Assembly (NCBI GenBank): GCA_905221605.1 | Contig: CAJNDS010001757.1 | Span: forward strand, 114,501-178,500 | Origin: Symbiodinium natans | Lineage: Eukaryota; Sar; Dinophyceae; Suessiales; Symbiodiniaceae | DNA length: 64,000 bases | Direction: 5' to 3' | Shown here: piece by piece, positions 31,968 through 41,083 of the stretch | Numbering within the stretch: the stretch's first letter is position 1 | How the letters are laid out: each line of letters begins with the position of its first letter | The notes under the pieces: generated by a model | What the model was told of the DNA's origin: nothing | Databases searched by the model: none | What the model saw: the letters and a program-made list of their open reading frames with translations, nothing else | Position numbers and translations under genes: made by a program

Positions 31968-34792
31968 GTGGGTCTCCTTCGGGCAATGAGCTGGAAATGG
32001 AGGCTGCACTGGGTTCTTCATCCTCTACTCCGACGCCTGAGTCTACGAGGGCATTCCAGGGTAGTGTAAATAGTTTAGGTGAAAAAGATTTTTCCTCTAC
32101 TATCAGGGATAGCGGTCCTAGGGCTGGTGGTGACGCCCCGACCTCGGGTTCTCCTGATGAGGAGGAGATTTCTGGAAACCGAGCAGACATCGCTGAAGCT
32201 CAACATCTGGATCGGGAAGAAATGGAAGCTCTTTCTGAGGGTGTGGCAGCGGTGGAATCGGTGGGTCCAGAAGGAAAAATGCCCAATGTGGTGATCGGAA
32301 CTGTGTCGGCTGCAGAAGAGCGAGTGGTGGATGTGGTACCTGTCGTTCAGGAATGTGGTCCTGGAGATTCGGAAGACGGAGGGAAAAAGTTGTGTGTTGC
32401 AACTGAGGAGGTCTCTTCGTTTGGTGCCGAGAATCCTGCCGTTCAAGGGAAAAAAGAAGCTTCTGGAATAGCTGGAGACACGGAAGATCTGAAAGATGAG
32501 GCCTGGAGCGCCAATGACGTGCGGGTCAATGTGCCAGATAGTACCTGGAGTGCGAAGGAAGCACGGGTTGAGGCGCATATGGTGTCACGTTCCACGGGCG
32601 ACTGCAACAATGGGGCGCAGGTCTCCGCAGCAGCTGATGACGGAGGTTCACAGGTGGACGCACTGGTGCAACCTGAAGTTAGCTGCGAGGAACGAAATTT
32701 CAAGGGCTACACCGGAGCCGATGAGGCAGCTGTGGTCAATGATGGTGGCAATTCTCCTTTGGAAACCATGGAACCAAAGGAGCCTGCGGTGGAAGAAAAT
32801 GTACCTGCCGTGGATGATCAATTCAATAGCCCTGCAGTGGAAGAAAATTTGCCTGCTGCAGAAGGTGAGACAAAAGACTCCAATGATGGGTCCACTCCCA
32901 TGAAGGGAGAAGTATTGCCGTCTGGAAGCTCGCCGGAAGTCGACACCGAGCGAACTGCAGCAGATGAGGCAAAGCCTTTGGCAGAAAAAAAGGGAGGTCC
33001 TGAAATCCAGGAGCACAAAGGAGATGAGCCTGTGGGACTCGTGGAGCAGGATGAGCAGTGTGACCCAAAGGTGAAGACAAAGGATGCGCCAGGAGCCGAT
33101 GATACAGAGATGGTTTCTGAAGAGCATGCAAAGAAAGTGCCCCGAGCAGGAGCCTTGGAATCACCTGGGAAACATTGCTATCAAGAGGGAGATGAGATCA
33201 TGGGTCTAGTGCGCTGCATCAATGGGTATGGAGCCTTTTTGGACCATGGTGATGTGAATGTATTGGTTCCTGCAGAAGGGAACAACACATATCAGTTCAA
33301 ATTTGGTGATACTGTCAATGGAACAGTGAAACGAGTGGAAGATGATGGTACCATAATCTTGGACACCTTTCTGGTTTTGGAAGAGGACGAGGAGGACTCT
33401 TCTTCGACGCTGCGTAAATGGAAACCCAGCGGCTGGAGTACGTGGTGGACAGATTCATGGTATGCTGGTCAATGGTACCAAGATTCCAACAGTCAATGGG
33501 ACTGGAAACAGGAGGAAGAGCAATCCGATGAAGGGCTTGTGGTACAGGAGTTATCCTCAGAAGAACGAGAGGAAAGGCAACTTTATGGAGAAAAGATCTA
33601 TAAAGCTCTTCTTGAGAATGGAAACGAAGATGAGGCCTATGTTGGAAAAATCACTGGGATGCTGTTGGGTCGCCCAATGGAAGAGCTACAGGAGTGTGTT
33701 GCAGATCATGCATTCCTCAATGCGGAAGCTCGGCGCGCGTATGGCATCTTGCAAAATGATGGTTGGAAGCCTGATGGTACAGAAAGCACAGGCTTGGGAA
33801 AGTTAACCACTTTTTCCCGAAAACAGTACCACAACGCGCTTTTCGAACTGGCATGCAGAAAAAGGAGATTTACTCGACCAGTTGTGGGTGAAGCGGTGGC
33901 AACGGTGCTGAATCAAGGGGAAGATGAGTTTTGGAACGCGCTTTGGTTGGACACCAAGCTATTTTTGCAGGAGCTTGATGGTGCAGTGCAATCCATGAGC
34001 AAAAGGGAGAACAAGCCAATGGAAGCCTACATGGATCCTGACCAGTACAAAAAGGCTTACATGACTCCACAGACTGTGTCACCTGGATACAGCAAGCTGT
34101 GCAAGTTCTTCAATAAGGGAAGGTGTCGCAATGGTGATGGGTGTCCCTATGAGCATCGTCGTTATGGTGAAGGTTGGCCAGAAGGAGGATCAACTGAGCC
34201 AAAGAACAGCCAAGAAGCTGGAGATGAGGATGGGAACATCGGTGACCCTCCCACAGAGGAAGGTACAGTGGATGAGGCACAGCAGGAGCGGGAGGATTTA
34301 GCCTTCCGGGCCAAGTACAACTTTGGTAAAGGTGCATCAAAGGGTGAACCTACGTCGGGTGAGCCAAAAGGTCGGCTGTGTCTGTATTACAATCAAGGTG
34401 GTTGTAAATATGGGACTACATGCAGGTATCTTCACAACGATGACATAGCATTGGAAGGGACTTGGGAGCCCGGCAAATCTTGGGACAATGCTTCCAGGAA
34501 GGCACTAAGGGACGCGGGGTTCCATCATTGCTGCTTCGACTACTACCTCAAAGGGAGATGTCGCGTGCGATTTGGCTGCAAGTACTCTCACGAAGAAATG
34601 TCTGAAGACCGGCTGGCCCAATTGAAGCATCTGGTGAATGTGGCGAACCATGTGTCATTTCAAAGGGGAAGAGGATTGGAGATTCCCGACAGGAACGCCT
34701 TTCAACCACCCGGTAAGTGGGGGAGCAGAATCTTCGTCCTCCTCGGCACCAAAAGCGCTGCAAATGACCAATGTGTCGCAAAAAGAAGGTGA
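31968..34792 (+). CDS. Retroelement polyprotein, exon 2 (S1, MLLE, three CCCH)
   Basis: This continues exon 1 in frame after the foldback intron (codon T/GT, then GSPSGNELEM). The first roughly 390 codons are acidic, low-complexity spacer. At 33,189-33,370 there is an S1-like RNA-binding barrel (GLVRCINGYGAFLDHGDVNV, then KFGDTVNGTVKR). A tryptophan-rich linker follows. At 33,581-33,760 there is an MLLE/PABC-like domain (GKITGMLLGRPMEELQE), the module of poly(A)-binding protein that binds PAM2 peptides. Three CX7-8CX5CX3H zinc fingers begin at 34,100, 34,379 and 34,532. A GTAAGT donor at 34,713 lies just before the frame degrades, and the coding character then moves to the next frame. The literal stop is at 34,790. 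Together the domains suggest binding to RNA and the mRNA-tail machinery. Confidence 0.8.
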
Positions 34793-37475
34793 AAAGGGTA
34801 TTCTGGATGAAGCAGAAGCTGATGAACAAAAGAATTCGGTGGCTGAATCCACTGGTACTCGGCTTCAAAATCCGGAGGAGCCAATTGAAAATTGGATGGC
34901 TCGCAACGAACACCTTTGGGTGTATACCCCTCATGTAAGTGAGGTGGTGATTACACTTGGTGTGACCAATGTGTCGGACTTGCAAGAGTTCATCTTTGTG
35001 GAAGATTTGGTTGACAGAGGGATCAACAAAGTGACCGCATGCAAAATTCTGCAATTGGTGGGTGGTGTCCGATATCGTCCGGAGGGACCGGAAAAAGCAG
35101 TTCCTTCCGATGCATCTGTACGGGTACAACAATCTTCTGGGAGCAAGGGAACTGGAAGAGAGGCGGTGCGAACCCTCACTCAGGTGCGTGAAGCTGAAGG
35201 CTCCGGTGCAAAAACCATGCCGAGAGGCTCCTATCGGGAGCTTTTTGATAAGGTCAGGTACCGTGATGCTTGGACGCTTGCGCAGAGGTCTCCGCTGTGC
35301 GTACAGAAGCTGCAGTTGGTGGGAGTTGGAATGCCGCCGGTGAACCCGCCAACAAAAAAGTATCGGTCAAGATCAAACCCTGTGAGAAGGGGAAGGCCCT
35401 TGCTGGATAAAAAACAGGTGCGACAGGTGCCACGCTCTCGTTCACAACGACGAGTGCAACCGGCGGAAGTGGTGGAAAAGCCAAAGCCACTGGAACTGAA
35501 GCCTCGTGGTGGGTTGTCGTATCGGTTCAGCAGAGCGTGGGCAGATGTGGTGGATGATGATGAACAGGCGGAGGCTTTGGTCTCTTATGCCGCTTCCTCA
35601 AGCGATTCAAGCGAGGAGGAGACCAATGCCGCGCAACGCATGAGGGAAATCTTTTTGCAAGAAAGGGATTCACAGAGAACTGCGATTCGTGGCAATGTTC
35701 CGCTGGGTGGTTCTTCAGGCCCCAATGACGGGCCGAAAAAATCGGTTCACCTTGGCGAAGGGCGCGACAAAGCGTCGCGGGGGGAGACCCGCCAAGAAGT
35801 GACTTCACAAGTTTTTTCGCTACCACAACCTTCTCGTCGAACTGAACAGTCTCAAAAAAGAGCAAGGGATGGCTCAGTTATAGTTGGTTCGCTGGCGGTG
35901 GGCTCCACGGATGAGGTTTTACCTGGGCAAGGTGTTGCTGGACAGGTGAATGTATCTGAAAGCGCTCAAGTTCTTCCTGGGCAAGAAGTGGCTGGACAGG
36001 AGACGGCGCTGGAAGGAGCAGTGCAAATTTCTGGCGAGGAGACTGACCAAAAAGAAGGAGAAGGTGGGAGCAATGAACTCCGTGGTGATGGTGCGAAGAT
36101 ATTGGATGTTTGTCCGGTGAAGAAGGACCTTCAGCAATTGCTGGTTAAAGGTCTTCTGACTCGGATTTATTGGAAGGTTGCTGTTGGCAAGTTGCCTGTG
36201 GGGCAAAGAGACTGCCAGAAGGGGTCCAATAAGATGGATCGAAATTTGGTTATTAGCATGTCATCCGAGGGTGCAAGCGAACAGGATGAGAACCTGGCAC
36301 TGGAGGACGATGCTGATCAGTCAATGGGTGATGGTGCGATGGTGGTTATGGTGTATGATCCAGGAACGCTGATTCAGTCGCCAACAACTGATTGGGTTAT
36401 GCGTCGCGGTCTGACCGATCGTACCGTCTGGCCAGCAATGGCGTCTATGGCACAGAGGATATGTGCTGAAATGGTTCAAGTGGATGAAATGAATGCCCAG
36501 CTAGGGACTGGAGCACTCCTTTTTCAAAGGAGAGATCAAGGATACTATTGTGATCTGCATCATTCGTTCCATGACAATCCGTGCTTGCCGGCGGTGGGAA
36601 ATTATCCTCTTTCGGTGATGGGTGCATTGCTATCTCCTGGTCTGGAAGGGGAATTCAAAAATACTGATAAGTTTGGAACTGCTATGGAGGCAATTGCCTA
36701 TGATTGGAGTCGCAGTCCAGGCATGGAAGTTCACATTGAACTTATGGCGAGGGTAGCCAAATTGGTTCATCCGTTCCTTACCCTCGGAGCCCAAGGGTCA
36801 GTGATGGTTTCGGAATTTCTCTGGCAGCGCGGGAGGGCCCAGTTGATGGAGTTCCTTCAGGCGGCGACTTGCGCTGATCAATTGGAGGTTCTCTGGAGAA
36901 GGATGGACGACGATGCTGATGAAGAAGTGGATCCTTCGACAGCGGTGCTGGAAGTTCTTGGACCGGAGGATGCGGTACTTGATCAAGGGAACAATGAATC
37001 CCTTATCCCTATTGAAGATGCTGGAGGTGAGACAATTGGTGACACTGGAAGGGATGGCAAAGCGCCAGAAGTTTCTCCGGAAGAGGAGACATCCAGTGGG
37101 TCATCAAGACTGGCGGACACAAGGATTTTCTTGTGGTCAGTGTACTCCCGCGTGGCTTCTAATTTCTCTATGCAGGACCGCACTACTGGTAAGATCTTTG
37201 ACAGCACAAAAGGGTATCCTGGTGAAGGACCAAACAATGATGACAATCCTTCCTCTAAGAGGAACTTACCCTGGATCTCGGAAGACTACCTCGACGAAGT
37301 GGTGTCAAAAAAGATGGAAAGGTCTTCAGATATGGATGGGTTGGATGGGTTTGTTCCGGGAAGTGAGGGACCGTTGGAAAAGGTAGAGGTGGAGAATGTT
37401 ACTGCCTCTAAAAAATTCTTATGGCTCTTTGGAAGAAGGGATATAGAGCTGGGTATAGGAGGTTGTGTCGTTTGA
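34638..37475 (+). CDS. Retroelement polyprotein, middle frame, unknown fold
   Basis: The open frame is shifted +1 from exon 2. Genuine coding probably starts after the GTAAGT at 34,713, either through a small intron (possible acceptor GCAG at 34,815, 103 nt) or by a +1 frameshift. An early part (34,900-35,080) includes ENWMARNEHLWVYTPHVSEV. A basic serine/arginine stretch follows near 35,350-35,460, then long acidic linkers. A helical segment at 36,380-36,900 includes RDQGYYCDLHHSFHDNPCLP and VHIELMARVAKLVHPFLTLG. I recognise no protease, integrase or polymerase motif. The helical segment could be a diverged capsid-like domain, but this is only a guess. The frame ends shortly after an A6 run at 37,410-37,415, where the next frame takes over by -1. 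Confidence 0.65.
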   Translation: MWRTMCHFKGEEDWRFPTGTPFNHPVSGGAESSSSSAPKALQMTNVSQKEGEKGILDEAEADEQKNSVAESTGTRLQNPEEPIENWMARNEHLWVYTPHVSEVVITLGVTNVSDLQEFIFVEDLVDRGINKVTACKILQLVGGVRYRPEGPEKAVPSDASVRVQQSSGSKGTGREAVRTLTQVREAEGSGAKTMPRGSYRELFDKVRYRDAWTLAQRSPLCVQKLQLVGVGMPPVNPPTKKYRSRSNPVRRGRPLLDKKQVRQVPRSRSQRRVQPAEVVEKPKPLELKPRGGLSYRFSRAWADVVDDDEQAEALVSYAASSSDSSEEETNAAQRMREIFLQERDSQRTAIRGNVPLGGSSGPNDGPKKSVHLGEGRDKASRGETRQEVTSQVFSLPQPSRRTEQSQKRARDGSVIVGSLAVGSTDEVLPGQGVAGQVNVSESAQVLPGQEVAGQETALEGAVQISGEETDQKEGEGGSNELRGDGAKILDVCPVKKDLQQLLVKGLLTRIYWKVAVGKLPVGQRDCQKGSNKMDRNLVISMSSEGASEQDENLALEDDADQSMGDGAMVVMVYDPGTLIQSPTTDWVMRRGLTDRTVWPAMASMAQRICAEMVQVDEMNAQLGTGALLFQRRDQGYYCDLHHSFHDNPCLPAVGNYPLSVMGALLSPGLEGEFKNTDKFGTAMEAIAYDWSRSPGMEVHIELMARVAKLVHPFLTLGAQGSVMVSEFLWQRGRAQLMEFLQAATCADQLEVLWRRMDDDADEEVDPSTAVLEVLGPEDAVLDQGNNESLIPIEDAGGETIGDTGRDGKAPEVSPEEETSSGSSRLADTRIFLWSVYSRVASNFSMQDRTTGKIFDSTKGYPGEGPNNDDNPSSKRNLPWISEDYLDEVVSKKMERSSDMDGLDGFVPGSEGPLEKVEVENVTASKKFLWLFGRRDIELGIGGCVV

Positions 37476-39028
37476 ACGCGTCTGGATGCAAGGTTGGAGC
37501 AATGAAACGTCCAATCAAAAGGGTGCAGAAGATTGGCACTAGAAAGGCCTTCACGAAGATGTTCAATGTTTTTGGATCGTCTCAGCATGGCTCAGGAGCT
37601 GGCGGAAAACCAATCATGAAGGTGGTAGGACCAAGGCCAGGTTTTCCAGCTGTACTCCAAGCATCAAATACTGATAGCACTTTGGGTGAAGGGAGCAGTT
37701 CCCAGGTACATGGCAATGTTCATGTAGAGCAGAATCGCCCTATGGACCGGTACGAGGCAGAGCGCTTGGAGAAGAGGAAGAAAGGCTTCTGCTATTGGTT
37801 CAGCAAGGGGAAAGATCGCTGCAAATTTGGTGAAGACTGCAAATTCATCCATTCAGAAGATGATGTGGTGCTACATTCGTATTGGTGCAAATACTATGTG
37901 GCAGGGAGAGACTGTTTCGCTGGAAAGGATTGTGCGTTCTCGCATGATGCAACTGGTGTGAGGTGCATCCAGTTTGCTCGGTCTGGGAAGTGTCGTTATG
38001 GTGACAGGTGTGTCTTCGAGCATGGTGTTCCGCTGGATGAACAGAGGCCAAGGTCTCCAAGGACGCCCCCAAGGGATGGTCCAAGGAGAAGTTCTGGTGC
38101 AAATGGTGGAGAAAAGGAGATCTCTCCTGAACAGTTCGATGATGGTGAGGAGGATTTTATGGTTTATGACGATGATACCAAAATGACGGAACTGTTGATG
38201 GAGGCGATTTCATTTCTGTCCAAGGGCCAGCCAGATTTGGCTCGAGCAGAGGCGGACCCATTGTTCAAACTCCTGAAGTTCACTGGAGATACTGACCAAA
38301 TGGATCAAGAATGGGTTTCGTGGACCAATGGTATGTTGTCCGTGCTGGAACTTCACGAAGTAGTGAAGTCGTATGATGTTTCGCTCGCGGAGGTGGAAGA
38401 ATGGGTCAATGACCTGAGGATATGGTACGAGCGAGCCAATTTGGGAGAAGAGAAAGATTCCAAAAGAGGCAAAAAAAGGTCCCTAGAAAGGGAGTCCAGC
38501 AAGGATATTCCTGCAGAAAAAGAAGTGGTTGAAACTTCGGAGACGGAGGTTGCCGTTGAGGAGGAGATGAAAAAGGTAAAAAAGAAGAGGAAAGCTGCAG
38601 CTATCGAAGATCCTTACACTCTCATGGTTCCAAAGCCGAAGAAGATGCCGGCGATCATTGAGAAGGGTGGATCATCATCCAATGTGGTGGTCTCTGCAGT
38701 GGAAAAAGCCTCGAAAATGCGCACAAAGTCAAATGTCGGTGGAAAGACAAAGAAGAAGGAGAAAAGTCAGAGTCCCAAAAAGGAAGAGGTGGTAATGGTG
38801 CAAGGTCCTGAGGAAAAGGATCGTCCATCTGATGCGGATGCACCAGCGTCTACCACTGTGAATGCGGAGCTGGGTCAATCTTGCCAAGCGATTGAGGACG
38901 CAAAGAGAGAAGGATTGGTATCCTCAATTCAAAGGTGCGTGCAGGATCCTGTTCTTACAGTTTCGGACCTGGAGTATATTCTGCTGCAACTTCACCTCAA
39001 AATTGCCAACAATCGGAAAAAGAAGTGA
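37421..39028 (+). CDS. Retroelement polyprotein, C-terminal frame (three CCCH)
   Basis: Opens right after a stop at 37,409 and overlaps the previous frame by 55 bp in the -1 frame. A -1 slip on the A6 run, an unseen intron or a copy-specific indel could connect them. An alternative is internal initiation at the ATG 37,421. The N-terminus is basic (MKRPIKRVQKIGTRKAFTKM). Three CCCH fingers begin at 37,790 (CX9CX5CX3H), 37,886 and 37,964 (both CX8CX5CX3H), so the whole element has six. The C-terminal half is acidic, then lysine-rich (KKVKKKRKAAAIEDPYTLMV), as in nucleic-acid-binding tails. It ends NNRKKK before TGA at 39,026. CCCH tandem fingers usually bind AU-rich or structured RNA; here they may replace the CCHC knuckle of Gag. 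Confidence 0.75.
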   Translation: MALWKKGYRAGYRRLCRLNASGCKVGAMKRPIKRVQKIGTRKAFTKMFNVFGSSQHGSGAGGKPIMKVVGPRPGFPAVLQASNTDSTLGEGSSSQVHGNVHVEQNRPMDRYEAERLEKRKKGFCYWFSKGKDRCKFGEDCKFIHSEDDVVLHSYWCKYYVAGRDCFAGKDCAFSHDATGVRCIQFARSGKCRYGDRCVFEHGVPLDEQRPRSPRTPPRDGPRRSSGANGGEKEISPEQFDDGEEDFMVYDDDTKMTELLMEAISFLSKGQPDLARAEADPLFKLLKFTGDTDQMDQEWVSWTNGMLSVLELHEVVKSYDVSLAEVEEWVNDLRIWYERANLGEEKDSKRGKKRSLERESSKDIPAEKEVVETSETEVAVEEEMKKVKKKRKAAAIEDPYTLMVPKPKKMPAIIEKGGSSSNVVVSAVEKASKMRTKSNVGGKTKKKEKSQSPKKEEVVMVQGPEEKDRPSDADAPASTTVNAELGQSCQAIEDAKREGLVSSIQRCVQDPVLTVSDLEYILLQLHLKIANNRKKK

Positions 39029-39386
39029 TTGGATGGTATGGATGAAGGGATGGTTTTTCTCTTTCTGGAGACAGGTGCGCTGGAACAGCCAATGTGCTGA
39101 CAATGTGGTGGTTACTATTAAGGGTATGGAAATCCCTGATAGTAGAAGTTAGTAGTTTTTCGCGTAGCGAAGACCACGGTTTGTGGTGAAGAAGGCCGAA
39201 GAGTCTTCAATGATAAGAGGATCATGGTGGAAAAAGATTCTCTGTGGTTAGTGGGTTTAGCCAATGTGCTATAATTTCGTCCTGGATGACGTAAAACCAT
39301 ATTGTGCATTTCAAGCAGCTGGCTGCTGCCTTAAGGGCAGTTTTTGGCCAAAAGATCTGCACCTCCAATGTGTCCTAGGAAATCCT
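39029..39386 (+). other. Retroelement 3' untranslated leader to the polypurine tract
   Basis: Unique sequence with no open frame of note and no domain. It contains a short palindrome, CCTAGGAAATCCTAGG, just before the polypurine tract. Confidence 0.6.
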
Positions 39387-39399
39387 AGGACAGGGGGAG
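39387..39399 (+). promoter_or_regulatory. Polypurine tract
   Basis: AGGACAGGGGGAG lies immediately before the 3' LTR. It has a single pyrimidine and is in the expected place for plus-strand priming. Confidence 0.75.
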
Positions 39400-39686
39400 T
39401 GCGGAGCTGCAACTGGTATTGTAGAAAGGAGTTAGTGTTGGGGGTTGGAAGGGTCAATGAACCCGGAAATCTTGTATGGCTCAAGATGGCCAAGAGCCGT
39501 CAGCTTTTGTTGAAAAAGTACGTACGTCTGGGGTTGGGTTTAACGGGTTGGAGTAGTCCCGTCCCTTCTCCCTTATCCTGTCCCCGTAGGGGTGGGTGTT
39601 CTTGTTTCTGGTTCGATCTGGGAAATCCATATAGGCGACTGTTGAGGGTTGGTTTCTTTTCCTGTTCCCTTTCGGTTGCCCCCGTA
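39400..39686 (+). repeat. 3' LTR
   Basis: 287 bp, identical to the 5' LTR except for one base. It is followed by TAGGGTTTAGGG, the duplicated target. Confidence 0.93.
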
Positions 39687-39691
39687 TAGGG

Positions 39692-40363
39692 TTTAGGGTT
39701 TAGGGCCCCCTATGCGGAGGAGTTCAGGGTTGTGGTATTAAGGAAGCGAACCACACATTCACTCACTGGACCGGTTGGCCCAGTGGAATGTCCAAACCTC
39801 AAACCCGAACCCTGGGGCCTGGAACGAGTTTCAGAATGCTTCCCGTTTGCTTTGCACATCTACAACCCTCTATCCTCGCGGGCCTTGTCCGACCGAAAAC
39901 GGCCTGTGTCAGTCCTTTCCCCCATTTGCTGCAGCTAAAACTCCCGAAACGCATCAACTGCCTCTGGGGCGTGGGTTTTGGTCCCGTCTACATTACATAT
40001 TTTGTGATGCCTGTGATGAGTTTATCCCATCCACCGATCATGAAGAAGAGTTCTCTGCAGCAAACGATTCTACTTTCCCCGACGCTCTCTGGGCGACAAG
40101 TTGAAAGCTGCAACCCTGGATGCAATAAGAGCAAGGCCTTCTGCAATACGCAACAAGCAGAATTACTCTCGAGACTTAAATAAAAAAGTGCTACACCCGC
40201 GCTACGTACGGCAGGGAGCTGGCCGAAGGTCGCTAAACTCAAACTCTAGACCTCTCCAACGCCTTCTGACTTGCAATCTGAAGACTCGCTGCTCCAAGGA
40301 TGGCCTAGGGTTTAGGGTTTAGGGTTTAGGGTTTAGGGTTTAGGGTTTAGGGTTTAGGGTGGC
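39692..40363. other. Remainder of the PPR intron right of the retroelement
   Basis: Residual telomere array, then about 600 bp of unique sequence open in several plus frames without a domain, then a TTTAGGG array at 40,308-40,360. That array touches PPR exon 5. Confidence 0.6.
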
Positions 40364-40421
40364 CTTCCAAGCGCATCCGCCCCAGAAGTGCTAAGGCGGA
40401 TTGCCAGGTGGCGGCCTTCTC
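40364..40421 (-). CDS. PPR gene, exon 5
   Basis: A 58-bp exon reading EKAATWQSALALLGRMRLE plus one base. The acceptor is CCCGAG and the donor is GC (GAAG/GCCACC). It completes the SC-EKAATW start of a PPR linker from exon 4 and supplies the first base of the glycine codon finished by exon 6. The retroelement sits in the intron that follows. Confidence 0.85.
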
Positions 40422-41047
40422 CTCGGGTTCCCTATAAATGCTAAGCACTATCGGGCTCAGATACCCTAAACCCTAAACCGGAACAAGGATGGGATAGCGG
40501 GCTCTGGGTTCGTCCTATCAAACTAGGGCTGCTCGGCTACCCCCAGACCACGGCCTTCAACAACCAGCATCCCACAACAATTCGCGGATGCAATTGTGGA
40601 GAATCAACAACGGAACAACAAACAACATGCTTCACAAATATATGAGTAATATATGAGTAATGTATGAGGAATATATTATGAGAAATATATGAGCAATATA
40701 TGCTTCCATGCCAAGAACCCCAGCCCGCTTTGCAAGAAACACATACCCGTGGATGAGGCGGTGTTAACACGTGTTAACCCAACCGTGCCAGAAGAGACGC
40801 CTGCTGAAATATCTGACCCACAAAACAGAAGAGGATGGGCTCCCGACCCTTAAGCTACAGTAGTCTGATGTCTTCCGTGAGCTGAGCCGTTGACGGCCAT
40901 AAGTCTAGAGGACAACTTTGATTCTCAAGAGTAACTTACTTCTCCCATAACCACGGGAACACAAGGTTCTATTCTTCCTGCTGAATGGAACCCAACTAGT
41001 CTAAAGCTCAACTATTGTCTACGTACGGTCTTGCGCGCACCAGGGTC
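40422..41047. other. PPR intron 4
   Basis: No gene. An AT-rich patch at 40,635-40,720 repeats ATATATGAGTAAT-like units. A short CCCTAAA pair lies at 40,465. Confidence 0.6.
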
Positions 41048-41083
41048 ACAGGAGCTGATGGCGGCACTGCAGCACACCGTATC
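41048..41083 (-). CDS. PPR gene, exon 4 (36 nt)
   Basis: Encodes DTVCCSAAISSC, the helix A core of a PPR motif (consensus DVVSYSAAISAC). It is phase 0 on both sides, with acceptor GCAAG and an apparent GA donor (TGT/GACCCT). Confidence 0.78.

Larger units (their letters stand above)
24258..39686 (+). mobile_element. Complete 15.4-kb LTR retroelement without pol
   Basis: A non-autonomous LTR retroelement. Two 287-bp direct repeats (24,258-24,544 and 39,400-39,686) differ at one base (AAAAGAG versus AAAGGAG). A primer binding site follows the first and a polypurine tract precedes the second. The flanks are TTTAGGG on the left and TAGGGTTTAGGG on the right. Because the right side starts with an extra TAGGG out of array phase, a 5-bp target duplication is supported even though the target is repetitive. 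The interior encodes a large RNA-binding type polyprotein in three frames (WW, S1, MLLE, CCCH), but I see no aspartic protease, integrase HHCC/DDE, reverse transcriptase YxDD or RNase H motif. Mobilisation would need enzymes from another element, probably copia-like. It lies antisense in a PPR intron and is itself interrupted by a foldback intron. Near-identical LTRs indicate recent insertion. Confidence 0.9.

Noticed and set aside
34713-34728. A 16-nt intron GTAAGTGGGGGAGCAG
   Set aside because: The phase fits, but no known spliceosome removes so short an intron. A longer intron or frameshift is more plausible.
24258-39686. Reverse transcriptase, integrase or protease in the retroelement
   Set aside because: I looked for YxDD, HHCC/DDE and D-T/S-G contexts in all frames of the interior and found none convincing. 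A profile search would be decisive.
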